From Grammothele lineata (taxonomy: Eukaryota > Basidiomycota > Agaricomycetes > Polyporales > Polyporaceae), in NCBI GenBank assembly GCA_002150815.3, contig NDFF03000030.1, positions 248,001 through 312,000 on the forward strand: DNA of 64,000 nucleotides, in the 5' to 3' direction. Positions 36,407 to 48,442 of this stretch are shown here, in pieces. Position 1 is the first letter of the stretch. Each line of letters begins with the position of its first letter. Made by a program: the position numbers and the translations under genes. Below the pieces are notes generated by a model. The model saw only the letters and a list, made by a program, of their open reading frames with translations, was not told the DNA's origin and did not search any database.

Positions 36407-39100
36407 ATGTCCTTCTCAGATATCCATCATCCTTGGGACATCTACAGCTCGGAGCTTTTCAAGCTCGGTCATGGCTTCCCTCTCTGGGATCCTCAACCCC
36501 CAAAACCGAATCGGGAGATTGAACACGGATCTGTTGCCTACAGAGCCCCCTCAGCACAGTACAGTCAGCTCATTCATATCTTCAACACTCTGAAGGAGCG
36601 GTCTCAGCAAGACCGCGTACCCGACAACCACAAAGTGCTTCCTTTGCCTGAAATAGGACTTCACGGGCCCGTGCAGGTCCTTGCGATGCCATTCCTTTCC
36701 AGCAAGAGTGTCAAGGGCAAGGAAATCAAAGCCGCAGTAAATGTTGCAAGGTTAGTAACGTATTCAACGTATAGCTGGGTGCTCACTGAACTATTCTAGT
36801 CCACCGGTTGGACCTATCCCTGCTCCCCTATCCGCAGAAGCCAGCGTGAGCTTCGAGTGCGGTAAAGAATCAGGAGCGCTACTCTACCACACGCCTCCTG
36901 CGGAGATGACGTCTATTCTCTCAAAGGGAAATATTATTAAACACATGAAGGAACATTTCGAAGATTGGAAGACATTTGTGCAGGGTCAGTGTGGGCTTGA
37001 TGAACTCAAAGACGAAGAGATATTCTTTATTTCTAGCACGACGAAGACGAGGAAGTGGTTCATTTCTGCATTCCAACACAAGATGTATTCGGGCACAGAA
37101 GGTCACATCAAGTGCGACTTTGCCGACATAGCGTCTGCCGATATCTCAATCCGTCTCCGCGGTGGCACATGCCGAAGTCCTGAGTACAACTACGGTCCTA
37201 AGTCATCTGATAGCTCCGCCGGCGGTATTGTTCGCAATGATCGCACAGAAGAAGCCGACACGTCACCTAAGCACAACCTACAAGAGGAAGCATCACCGCT
37301 CAACCAATGCATCTTCGTGCACTATTACAAGATGAAGAGGCGCTTTCTACTGAGGGTATCCGTGAAGGCTGCGGCGGGACCACATACACTCCGAAAGGGT
37401 GATGATGAGGACGGCGAAGCACTTTCATCAGAGGATTTTGAAAAGGAACAGTCGGACTACGACGAGGAATATCTAGTGCAGCATTCTAATGAGAGTGCTT
37501 CAGTAGGTTCTCCTCAGCATGGCGATTTGTGAAGATACTGATCGGTTATTCATAGGGATTCGATCCTGTGACTCCTTTGCTTGATTATATTCTTGCGGTA
37601 TGTCCGTTTATAAGTCTGAGAACAATCTAGTCTCATTTTGTGATAAAGAACTCTGAGGCGAAGTGCGCAATTGCTTGTGATGAGGATGTGACAGCAATTT
37701 TTAAGGTATGCGTTCGTTGAATCCTCACCGGAATTGTGTATAACACATATATCAGGACCACAATATCCCGGATTGTCTTGACACGGCGCTCCTTACGTTG
37801 GGACCCCGAATTCATGTCGACGAGGACGGAGTCGGAACAATTCCTACGGGCCAGCTTATCCCCGGATTAGTAAAGTCTGAGACGGAAGATTTGACAATCG
37901 ATGGTGTGTGCTACCTTTGAGTACAATTCGACATGTGCGTCTGATACATAATTCCTAGATACTGTTTTCGCAGAATCAATTCTCACTACGCCGTCTACTG
38001 GTGGCATATCGGATCAAGAGATTGAAGACGACGACGTATACAACGGGGAGATAGACTCGAGGCCGAAGATGAAGCGAGCAGTTTGGGAGCAGAGAACACA
38101 CTCTCACACAAGCATCGTGACCGCCATGGGACTCTCGCAAGACAGTAAATGGGTCGCGAGCGGGTCAGAAGACGGCTCCTTGATCCTATGGGACGTCCTC
38201 TCCAACGCTTTCGTCCGCGCGTGGGCCGTGGGTGATGAAATTGTGTGGGCCCTTGCGTTCTCCCCAAACAAGCCCATACTCGCATCCGCTGGAAGTGGAG
38301 GCACGGTGAAGTTCTGGAGCCTTGATGGCGAGCTCGAGAATCCTATTCAAACTCTCGGAAGACCTGGGGAAGCAATCCAAATGCTCGCGTGGTCTCCAGA
38401 CGGGGCACGCATCGCGACATGTTCAGACGAAGGGACTATATCTCTCTGGGACGCTATCCAATACAAACAGCTCTTTACCCGTACAGCTCACCCTGCGGCC
38501 ATTTCCTTCGTCAAATTCTCGCCGGATGGGCAATGGCTCGCCTCCGGAGGTGAAGACGACACCGCCCGCCTGTGGAACGCGCACACCGGCGAGCCGCGCC
38601 ATACGTTGAAGGGTCACGAGGGCGCCGTTCGGGCGGGAGACTTCGACCCAACCGGCTCGCGTCTTGCCACGGCGTCGGACGATGGAGGCGTACGCATATG
38701 GGACGTCGGTTCCGGCGAGGAGCTGGTCATTCTTCAAGAGCACCACGCGCCGGTGTGGGGTGTCACCTTCAGTACGGACGGAAAGGAGGTACTTTCGGCG
38801 TCGAGCGACGCAACCGCCAAGTTGTGCGACTCGTTCACAGGGCAGCCGAAGCGGTCCTTCGAGGGGCACGACGACACGGTAAATGCGGCCGTTTTTTCGC
38901 CCGACGGAAATTACGTGGCGACGGGGTCGTGGGACAGCACGGTGCGGCTGTGGAACAGGGCGGACGGGACGCTGGTGAAAACGTTCAACGAGCACTACGA
39001 CAAGGTGACGCATGTTGCGTTCACCGCGAACGGGGAGCACTTGGTGTCGGGATCGGATGACGGAGGGGTGCACATGCGGCGTTGGCGGAAGTTCTTGTAG
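36407..39100 (+). CDS. PLW/D-D domain plus eight-repeat WD40 protein, 811 aa
   Basis: Exons 36407-36750, 36800-37502, 37556-37597, 37649-37705, 37756-37903 and 37959-39100 total 2436 nt in frame. The N-terminal 380 residues carry WDIYSSELFKLGHGFPLW, GSVAYRAP, SGALLYHTPPAEM, FISSTTKTRKWFISAF, NQCIFVHYYKMKRRF, LLDYILA and AKCAIACDEDVTAIF. I recognise this layout from abundant uncharacterised agaricomycete proteins (a PLW motif early, a late His/Cys-Asp-Asp motif); no function is known. A linker with NIPDCL and HVDEDGVGTI follows, then eight WD40 repeats from about residue 480 (HTSIVTAMGLSQDSKW) to the end. No NACHT or kinase domain links the two parts. It has diverged further from the gene at 41806 than the duplicated pair have from each other. 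Confidence 0.75.
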
Positions 39101-39591
39101 TGAAATATCGGGAATAACTGATCGCGTAGTAGTAGCCAGCCGTTGATATGGGACATCAGAATACTAAGTGACAATGTCGCTATCAGAGAGGGGCACATGA
39201 CACCGGCGATGTCGCAGGTTCGAAGACTCCAGACGCGTGCGCGCGTCATGACAAGCTGGACGTGTTCGGTGTGTTACTCCCAAATCGCCTCGAAGCGCCG
39301 ACCGAAGTACATCGTCATTCAAGCGGAATTGCTGAGTACTCAGGCCTCGTTGAGTGTCCGTATAGGTCGAGCGAAGACGATGTACTGATCCGGGACGGCC
39401 TACCGCGGCATGAGATAGGGCACGCGGAGGGCAGACTAGACCTCGTTTCGTCACGACCGCCTCTAGGAAAGGCTACCCGGACGCCCGTAGAGGCTTGTTC
39501 TGCCATAAAAGAGACGGTACCGTCCTGCGTACTGCATGGCGTTCGAAGGGTTCCAGGCTTGTCGTCGAAAAGGTATAGAACGACACTGGGA
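39101..39591. other. Short convergent intergenic stretch
   Basis: About 490 bases between two convergent genes (WD40 gene on plus, F-box gene on minus). Nothing recognised; presumably both 3' UTRs. Confidence 0.5.
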
Positions 39592-41091
39592 CTACCGATC
39601 CGTCCTCCAGTTGGCGAGCTGCATCACATCGCACTCTGTACATCGATCACCCATTAAGCACGTCCCGGCGTAGAGGAGAGGTACCGGCGCTCACCCTCGG
39701 TCTCGATCTCTAATCGGCTCGCTGCAGAGAACGTTGGAAACCCAGCGCGCACACGATCGAGGAACTGCCGCGCCGAGTCCGGGTTGTTCCCGCAGAGAGG
39801 AAGGCCGTTCAAGATGAGCGCGACGAACGTGATGGGATCGCCTAGACATGTAGACGCGTTAGCACATGCGAATATGAAGACTAGCGTAAGGGACGGACCG
39901 CAGCAGATTTCCTCGACGATGTCACCGATCTTGCTCGCGAACGTGAGGAATCCCTCTCGGGAGTGCACGTGTGGGGAGACAAAGATGTGAAGCCGTAGAT
40001 GGCGCGACGCGCATGGGGATGCCCACGAGCCAAGCATTGAGCGGACGAAGCTGAGTTGCCTTATTCCCCTCGTTGCCAAAGGCCGTATCATTATACCTAA
40101 CGAGCTGAGCGACATCAAGGAGTCTAGAAGTGGTGTCTCGGACTCGGGGGTTTCAGCATCGTCTGGACAGCGCGTCAGAGAGGGGGGCTAAAGGCACGAG
40201 ATACGTCGCGATGGATACAGTACCTTCAGAATCTGAAGCGAATGATGCACGTGTGATATTCAGAAGATCGGCGTGAACGAGTTTGTCTGGTGGGAGCGCA
40301 GCAAGGAGTCGCTTCACGCCGCGGGCCTCGACTCTATATACCTAGGAGAAGTCGATGAGGACGACCCCTGACAATCGCGCACGATATGTACATACCACGA
40401 GCTTGCGCAGATTACAGAGAAACGCCTTGCCACGACGAGGGGACTTGCGCACCATGCACCCGGGAGTGACTCCCAGCACCGCCCAACCGACTTCACGACA
40501 CTCCAGCTCCTCCAAGGCGGCGAAACAACTCAATAGTTTCGCGAAGTCCGCAAAGTTGGCAAAGACGACGGAGTTCAAGTGTAAGACCGTCACAGACTCG
40601 TACACTGCAGCAAGACTCGCGGCGCGGGGGTGCCAAGCGAGATGAGGGGAGGTGTTGTCGCCGGGTGACTTGGTGGTGCGCGAGGAAAGCGTGACGGTAT
40701 GTGGCGATATCGAGCTATCCCTCGTCGCAAGCGGGAAGGTCGTCAACGGATTGCGGGCCCAAAAGGTCTCGTCGTGCCGGCCGTCGAGATCGAGATGGTC
40801 AACATAGAACGCGAGACATTCAGTGGTGTTGACCACGCGCGCGAGTTGGTGGACGGCCTCGATGGTGGACAGTCGGACGTGGTGAAAGAGCCATCGTTGG
40901 GCATGAGGGCGCCAGGCGGAGCAGACGAGGGCACATTGGCGGAGCGCGCCTTTGCTTCCGCCTCCGTGGAGGAATGTCTCGACATCCATACGACCGAGAG
41001 CGTCGATGATGAGAAGAGAGACCTCGTGCGGGAGCCTGGGGGAAGGCAAAGACGACGGCCGCGCGGCGTACATCGTCGGGGAGGGGTCCAT
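39592..41091 (-). CDS. F-box-like protein, 422 aa, paralogue of the fusion gene's first half
   Basis: Exons 41091-40396, 40341-40224, 40162-39899, 39841-39695 and 39635-39592 (1269 nt in frame). The F-box-like start (LPHEVSLLIIDALG, ALRQCALVCSAWRPHAQRWLF) is followed by leucine-rich blocks (FADFAKLLSCFAALEELECREVG, VKRLLAALPPDKL, LLDSLMSLSSLG). Exons 2 plus 3 (382 nt) and exon 4 (147 nt) have exactly the same lengths as in the gene at 33838. The last small exon encodes ECDVMQLANWRTDR and a stop, matching EYGEIHDWRQD in the fusion gene just before its Thr-Pro linker. If the last intron were retained the protein would end at 39654 instead. Probable SCF adaptor. Confidence 0.7.
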
Positions 41092-41805
41092 AAATAGCGG
41101 GCATGTTGAGCGTGGAGGGGACAGTGGCGTTGAACCAAGTACTTACGAGCAACAGTCATGTACCAGCCCGTTCTCGTGCCATGTCCGGACTTTTCCACGA
41201 TGTCAGAGCCTAGGAGATGGTCGCAAGGTTGGACACCTGTCAGTCTTCTGTCTTCGTCTGAGTCCTGCCTCAGCGCGAGCGATAACGCGTTTTCGCCTGG
41301 AATATTTGAAAGAGAGAATAGGGCGGTAGATTCCAGGAAACCATACTGAGCGAAGTGGTACGTAGGAGGAGAACGTGGAGGAGGTGGAAGGAGCGTGAGG
41401 TAGCGCTGGCGCTTGGCGGCGCTCCGCCTTTCCTCGCGACCACCATGCAGTGCCTCCCAGCCAACGTCTGGAATCGCAGATATCAGTCTCGATTCGTAGG
41501 AAACCCCTGAAGTTCAGTCCGAGCGTTCGACGATCCCAGGGTTCCAACTTCCAGCTCGTCCAAGTACCTCGTGTCGCACGCGTGCACCGCGTTCTGGCAA
41601 GTTCCGCACAGCCCGGCGGAGCACAGGTACGTCCACATTCTCGCGCCCATCTCCTGCAATCGCGTGCCCCTAGAGCATCATATGAGAGCTTGAGAGCCTC
41701 CGGTGCCGTTAGGTTCGTCCATCTGTCTATCGATGGCTCCCATATAAGCTTCCCACCACGCGTCGCGCCCGTAAGGTCTGCCTTCTCTTCCTTCCGGTCT
41801 CCTCG
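41092..41805. promoter_or_regulatory. Divergent promoter region between F-box and WD40 genes
   Basis: About 710 bases separate the starts of two divergently transcribed genes, so it should contain both promoters. I see no clear TATA box or palindromic operator. Position alone supports this. Confidence 0.35.
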
Positions 41806-44520
41806 ATGTCTCGGCGACCTCTCAATGAGACTCCAGCTTGGGATGTCTATACGTCGCATATCTTCAAGCTTGGACATGGTCTCCCACTATGGAATCCCCA
41901 GCCTATGCCGAATAAACCGGAGATCGATTGTGGCTCCGTCGTGTACCCCACATTGTATGGAGAGCTGATGCCGCTCTTCGACACCATGAAGGAAAGCCAC
42001 GAACAAGACCAGGTTCCGGACAACCACGAGGTGCTCAATCTTCCAAAGGGTGCCCTCTATGGCCCTCGCGATACCATTCAGACAAAGTGTCTCTCTAGCA
42101 AGACCGTCTCGAGCCAGGTGATCACGCTAGAGGGAGATGCCGGAATGTGAGCCACCGTCAGGATACACGGATAAAGGTATTGAAATCTGCTCTTCTAGCC
42201 CTCCCGCGGTACCAGTCCCCGCGAGCGTATCCGCTGGTGCTGGTGTCAGCTTCAAATGTCTCGAAGACTCAGGCGCGTTCCTCGTCCATACCCCACCTGC
42301 CCAGACGACCCATATTCAGTCCAAACGCCGTATCGTCACATACATGAGCAAGCACTTCGACGACTGGAGGACGCTCGCGAACGACCAGCTCGAGCTTGAT
42401 CTCCGGGATGACCAGCTCTACTTCATCTCCGGGACGACGAAGACGACGAGCTGGATCGTCGCTGCATTCCACAACAACATGTACACGGGTAAGGAGGGTC
42501 ACCTGAGTTGTGACTTTGCGAACCTGGCTTCGGCGAACATCCAGATCAGCGTCGAGAACGGGGCAGTCCGGAGCCCTGAGTACAAGTGGGGCCCGACGGC
42601 GCAGCGTACGAAGCGAAACAGCCTGAAGACAATCGAATCGAGAAGTTCGGGCGGGTCGTCCGAGCCTGTTCTCTCCGACACGAACTCGGAGCCGAACCAG
42701 TGCATCTTCGTGCACTACTACAAGATGAAGAAACGTCTTTTCTGGAACGTCCCGATGCAGGCCGCAGCGGGACCACACGAGCTGCCAAAAAGCAGCGACG
42801 GCGACGATGGCGCTTCCGCTCAGGAGGTCTCGGCGGAGGATCCATATTCGGATGGGGCGGAGCCAGTCGAGTTCCCGAACAACAGCTCGGTACGCGCGTT
42901 CTGTCTTCTGCAGTGACGGCGCTGACCTCGTGGTGAACAGGCGTTCGACCCAGTGACGCCTCTGCTCGACTATATTCTGGAGGTGCGCTCATCTACTTTT
43001 AGTGTTCTGCAATCCAATCTCATGACGGGTCTACAGAACTCCGTAGCAGAATGTGCGATCGCTTGCGATAGGGACATTATCGCGATATTCCAGGTACGCT
43101 GTCAGTGTATCTTCACCCTCACGGCACTGACCGACCACTACGTACAGGATCACGGCGGAATCCCGGACGACATTCGCGCGGGGCTGCTCGCTGTGAAGCC
43201 CCCTATCGACGTGGACGAAGATGGAGTTGGAACGCTTTCCGTGGACGTGCGTATCCCCGACCCGGAGTCTGCAGATGACCCGTCGGGGGATCGGGAGATC
43301 GCAGGACCATCGGCAAGTGGTACGTTCTCCTTCGCTCGCACTCCACAGGATATCTCACGCAACGAACAGACGATCCTGCTGTAGAAGGTAACCCAGCCGC
43401 TGGCGGCGACGGCGGCGACCACAACGACGGAGATGGCGACGGCGAAGGCATGGACGACGACGCAGCCGCCGCGCGCCGCGAAGAGAAACGGCCCGCCTGG
43501 GAACCGACCGCCAACGCCCACACGAGCACCGTCACCGCGATGGCCGTCTCCCCCGACGGCAAGTGGGCCGCGAGCGGGTCCGACGACACGTCCCTCATCG
43601 TCTGGGACGTCGTCGCCGAGGGGTTCGTGCGCGCCTGGGACGCGGGTGAGGATACGATCTGGGCGCTCGCGTTCTCCCCCGATAGTAGCGTGCTTGCGTC
43701 TGCAGGGAGCGATGGGGCGATCTCGCTCTGGAAGATCCCTGACGGGACGCCCATGGGGAGTCTGCAGGGCCACGCGGAGGCGGTGCAGATGCTTGCGTGG
43801 GCCCCGGACGGGAGGAGACTCGCGTCGTGCTCGGACGACGGGACGGTGCGGGTTTGGGACCCCGCGACGCTCCGGCTGGTGTTCACGCTCGAGGGCCACA
43901 CGGCGCTCGTCGCGTTCGTCAAGTACTCCCCGGACGGGAAGTGGATCGCGTCTGGGGGCGCGGACTGCACTGCGCGCGTGTGGGACGCGGAGACGGGCAC
44001 GTTGCACCGCACGCTGCAGGGCCACGAGGGCGTGGTGTGGGCCGGGGAGTTCGACCCGGAGGGCGGGCGGATCGCGACGGCCTCGGACGACGGGACGGTG
44101 CGGGTCTGGGGCGTCCAATCTGGAGAGGAGCTGGTCATCTTACGCGAGCACCACGGGCCGGTATGGGGCGTCGCGTTTGGGGCGGACGGGAAGGAGGTGT
44201 TGTCGGCGTCGAGCGACGCGACGGCGCGGGTGTGCGACTCGTTTGAGGGCCAGCGGGTGCTCTCGCTCGAGGGGCACGATAGCACGGTCAACGCGGCGGC
44301 GTTCTCACCGGACGGTGAGTACGTGGCGACGGCGTCGTGGGACAGCACGGTAAGGCTGTGGAAGAAGGCAGACGGGACGCAGGTGAGGACGTTCAACGAG
44401 CACAACGACAAGGCGACGCATGTTGTGTTTACTGCGAACGGGGAGCACCTTGTGTCGGCGTCGGACGACGGGACGGTGCAGATGCGGCGTTGGAGAGACT
44501 TTCTGCTCAATGAGGAATAG
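41806..44520 (+). CDS. PLW/D-D domain plus eight-repeat WD40 protein, 812 aa (full-length copy B)
   Basis: Exons 41806-42146, 42199-42889, 42941-42982, 43037-43093, 43148-43319 and 43385-44520 total 2439 nt in frame. The N-terminal domain shows WDVYTSHIFKLGHGLPLW (P27-W29), SGAFLVHTPPAQT, FISGTTKTTSWIVAAF, NQCIFVHYYKMKKRLF, LLDYILE and AECAIACDRDIIAIF. An acidic Asp/Gly-rich linker precedes eight WD40 repeats (about residues 480-808), with the usual GH...SPDGK...WD periodicity; the sixth repeat ends in CDSF instead of WD. It is the intact counterpart of the truncated gene at 12487-14254. Introns are in the same places as in the gene at 36407. Function unknown; a ligand-sensing scaffold is a guess from the architecture. 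Confidence 0.77.
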
Positions 44521-44779
44521 AAGGGACGTAGCAACAGTAGTAAGGACATTTGAACGATCGCCGATTGCGTACTTACTATGCCAGTATGGTCTGTATAATC
44601 ATCACGCGTGATGCATTTGGACAAGACATTTTGTTAGTCATGGACGTACATAAGTAGAACGATAGGCTGCTACGGTTCCCGATCCTAACTTTAACACAAT
44701 GACGTAATCATCAACCGTATCGCATGGAGGTTGCCCGATCATTCATGCTGCTTTCAGTCCACTCACTCGTCCTGCCCCG

Positions 44780-46757
44780 ATGTGCCACAAGTCTACAGAT
44801 CAGGACCAGCAGTCTCTAAGCGTCGAAAACGCTCGACTCAGACAGGAGAACGCACAGTTGATCGAGGTAAGGACAGGAGACTCCCGGTTTGAAGTGCCGC
44901 TCGACGATTCAGTGGCACAGTTGCGAGCCACCCCTTCAGAATATAGTCTGATCTTCACTTGTAGGAGCTAGAATCTCTTAAAGTCACTGTTTCACGTATT
45001 TTGAAACAGTTTGGGGTATCTTACATTTTTGTTCTATCAAACGTATGGCTCTAACATTAAGTCCACAGGTGGTCCCAAGTGTCGAATTGCCCCCGACAGA
45101 GTTCTGCGATCTTCCTGCCGAGATACTCGAGATTATTATCCAAGAGGCCACTCGCGATGGTTTCGAACGCCTTGACCCCTCGGTGCACCAAGGCGAGAAT
45201 GGCTCGTGGCTGCAGCGCTTGCGCTTCAAGAAAGGGCTCCCCTTGGTCTGCAAGGCATTCTACTGGCCTGCGACAAAGGCTCTCTACCGCAACGTCGTGT
45301 TCCGCCGCATGGGTCAGATCGCAGCCCTGGCTCGCACATTGCATTCGCCCGACATTGGGGCCACCCGATGCGAGCTGATACAGAGCATCAGCATGGACTC
45401 ATGCCCGGTCCTTTCGTCCTGTGCCGCCGTCATAGAGGAAGATCTGGCCTGGATCCTGTCGCAATGCAACGTGCTCAGGTCTTTCACGTTCAATGCGCAC
45501 AATGCGTTTCTCCTGGCAGAGACCATGAGCGATTCCCTGGAGATGTTCAACCCGACATGGTGCTTTCAGCGGGCGACGACGAAAGATCGCGAGGCGCTCC
45601 TCGCTAGACATCTCGCATCTCACTTACGAGATCTCACGCTCACCATAGACCTCAAGGAGGACTCCACCATATTCTCCGTGCACGAGCTACTGCAGCAGGC
45701 ACCTACGCTAGTGTCTCTCAAGCTCTCACATTGTGCAATTTGGACACCACAAACGGTCTCCGCGCGGCCCTCGGTCCAGGACCAATCCTCTATCCCTCGA
45801 ACAGGTATTCATCTCCCTGCGTTGACTACACTCCATCTCGACGTCGGCCTACAACAGGGGCATCACTCCTATCTCACCCAGCGCTGGGGACTCCCCGCAC
45901 TGACCCATTTGACTCTCTATGTAGCGGAAAACGCAGGGATCTTCGACCCGACACGGTTCCTCGACTGCAGGCGCTGGGGCCGCCATCTCACCTACCTCCA
46001 CATATGCAACCACCACACTGCGTGTGCGCCGGTCGAGAACCTCCTCTCGCGGGAGCTGGACACGCTCTGTCCTGTGCTCGTCCACCTCATCGTCCCCGAC
46101 CCACACGGTTCCGCCCCGTACATCGTCAACTCGAAGTCGTTACGCTGGTTCGACGTGTGGTGCCTGCATCGCTCCGAACTTGAGCCGGGGCTGCGCGGCG
46201 CTCCCGGAGAAGGCTTGGACGATTGGACGCACACCACCTCCCGTAGGGCCCTCATTACACGGGACAGCCACGTTCCTGCCCTTTGCGGTGTGCGCGCGCT
46301 CCTCCCGGCGATCATATTTCTCCACCCTACTACAGCGAGGGTCGGCGAAGAGGAGGTCGACTGGCCTGCAGTTTGCGACCCTAGCCTCCTTGGAGGGGAA
46401 GGGGACCGACGAGGCTACATCGTGCACAGGTTCCCGACGCGGTGGGTTGTGCAGACGGAATTTTTTGTCGTTCCATGCGACGACGTTATCTTTGATGACT
46501 TCATTCTTGGTGGTCTCGGCGAGCTGGACCTGTGGAATCCTGACAAGACGGACAAATCTATACTCGAAAGGGACGAAAGGAATGAGGAAGAAGGGAGCGA
46601 TGATTCTGATGACGAGGAAGAGGCGGGCGATTTGATGCTGGAGTTAGGGCTACTACGCGACGGTACGAGGGCGGGCGCTGGCGAGGGAGACTCATGTGAG
46701 GATGCGAGGCTCGATCGCGAGGCAATCTTGGAAGCATTCTCGCGCTCTCAGTATTGA
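44780..46757 (+). CDS. F-box/LRR-type protein, 608 aa (copy B)
   Basis: Exons 44780-44866, 44965-45015 and 45069-46757. Same design as the gene at 12187: a 46-residue leader with predicted coiled coil (RLRQENAQLIEELESLKVT), then the F-box (FCDLPAEILEIIIQEAT, VCKAFYWPATKALYRNVVF), RRMGQIAALARTL, leucine-rich blocks and an acidic tail (EEEGSDDSDDEEEAGD). The leader is three residues shorter because one RQL unit is missing, and the tail differs by small in-frame gaps. It lies 259 bases downstream of the WD40 gene on the same strand. Both copies keep full open frames, so both are presumably functional. Confidence 0.78.
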
Positions 46758-46897
46758 ATGAGGATAACTACCTATCCGAAACGGTTATCATTCATGTACG
46801 TTTGCGGTCGTTTGCAAAGTAGACTACGCACCCACAACATCGCTGCCACGCGCATCCTTCCGTCTCCCTTCTCTTCAGAAGACCTACGACGACACCC

Positions 46898-48442
46898 CTA
46901 TGTCCGATCTCCAGCCTGCCCCCGCCCCCACCGCCCTCCCAGCCCGAGCCCCACACCCCACTCGACCGGACACAAACGCGCGCCTGACGCCCTCACAACG
47001 ACGCCCTCCGTCTCGTGCTGCTGGTCCCGGAGCGCGATGTCCTCCATGAGCCGCTCGAGTGCGGGAGCGAGGGTATCCACGCCCGCCCGTCGCTGTCGCT
47101 TGTTACTGTTCGTAAGAGAGGCGGTCGGACCGTCGCGGAGGACTTGGAGGAGCTCGAGGGAGAGGTCGGCATGCGTGGGAGAACTGGGGACGAGAGGGGT
47201 GGAGTCGGTGTCCTAGGCAGCTCGAGTGCTGTGGAAAATAGAGGTATGTAGGTGCAGGGTTACCGTCACGACGCGCGCGAGGGGCGGGCAGACCAACGGG
47301 AAAACGATTCGCGTACGTGCCCTAGAATCTACAGCCGCACGGAGGGCGAACGTGCAACCGCTGCTTCCGCAGACGGTGTCAAGCGCACGCACGAATGCGA
47401 GGCACACGTTCCTCGTCCTGTCATTTTCACGGACGAGCCTTGCGGGACAACCTCGCTCCCCGGCCAGCGCGCAGCGTCCGAGGGCTCGTTAAGGAGCACC
47501 CCATGGTCTGAATTCTGCCAGTCGTCTCGACCCAGTCCACGACCATCTCGGAATCAATGACGGCCTCGAAGGTATTTGGGGAGACGTGCAGATCGGTCCA
47601 AACAACGTGCCAGGAGAGATCGAGGGCGCCCCAGAGCGCGCACTCGCCCCAGAAGGTGAAGAAGGTAGTTGATGTCTGCGCGTCGTCGTACGTGAGCTCG
47701 TAGTGACTCAAAGCTGCCAAAGACGAAACGCTTACCGATACCACTGAGGAACGCGCCAAACCCAGGTTCGTGCACCTCCACGAGCAGCGTCTGAACGTCC
47801 TGGATCTCTGCCACGTCGTCGGGTTCCACCAACTCCGCGAGGACATACAGGTCGCGACAGAGCTTCGCGAAGGCGTCCCAATGCGACGATGGAGGCTGAG
47901 AGACATGATGATGGGTGTCGTCTACCTGCGAGGTTGACTCGTCTTCGTCCTTTCCTGCCCTGCCGAGCTCCGTCCTTTCCTGCCCTGTCCTTGTCCCCGT
48001 CCTCCGCAAATCGCACGCACACGCCCGGCCACACCTCCGATTCCGCGCAAAGCCACGCTCCTAGCTGCCGTAACACGCGCGCCGAATCCCCTACCCGTCG
48101 CTGGAATGTAGAGTAGCACGCCTCGTGAACCACGAGAGCGATCTGCACCGTCGGATGCTCCGAGGGATCGTCGAATCCGATGGGCTCGTCGGACCCGCGC
48201 AAGGCACGGGCGGCGAGCCAGATGCGGTCAACTCCCGGCTATATGCGGCCGAGAGTGGGCTTCAAGGAGGTGGAGGGCGACGAGGAGAGCGTTGATGTGG
48301 CTCAAAGACTTGATAGCAAACGAGGAGGGTGGGATCTGGCAACCAGGGCGACGAGTCGTGCAGGAAACATGGCCAGGAAGTGGACTGAGACAATCACGCT
48401 GAGTTTGGTTGAAGCTTTGAGCCCGTCTTCCCGGTCAGCTGC
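46898..48442 (-). pseudogene. Deaminase pseudogene, degenerate copy of 7797-9936
   Basis: Blocks matching the intact gene occur in order on the minus strand but in different frames: RGSDEPIGFDDPSEHPT, YSTFQRRVGDSARVLRQL, ALWGALDLSWHVVWTDLHVSPN, CLAFVRALDTVCG and ALERLMEDIALRDQQ. The start codon region is not kept. About 250 bases between HIA and WLAARSL are deleted, causing a frameshift, and the linker between the last blocks is shortened. The zinc-binding CYAC motif is damaged: the residues before CLAF read RNV, so the first Cys is gone. No single frame spans the homology, so I read it as non-functional. Confidence 0.85.

Noticed and set aside
43150..44624. Long minus-strand frames opposite the WD40 gene
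   Set aside because: Codon-bias shadows; the WD40 periodicity is on the plus strand.
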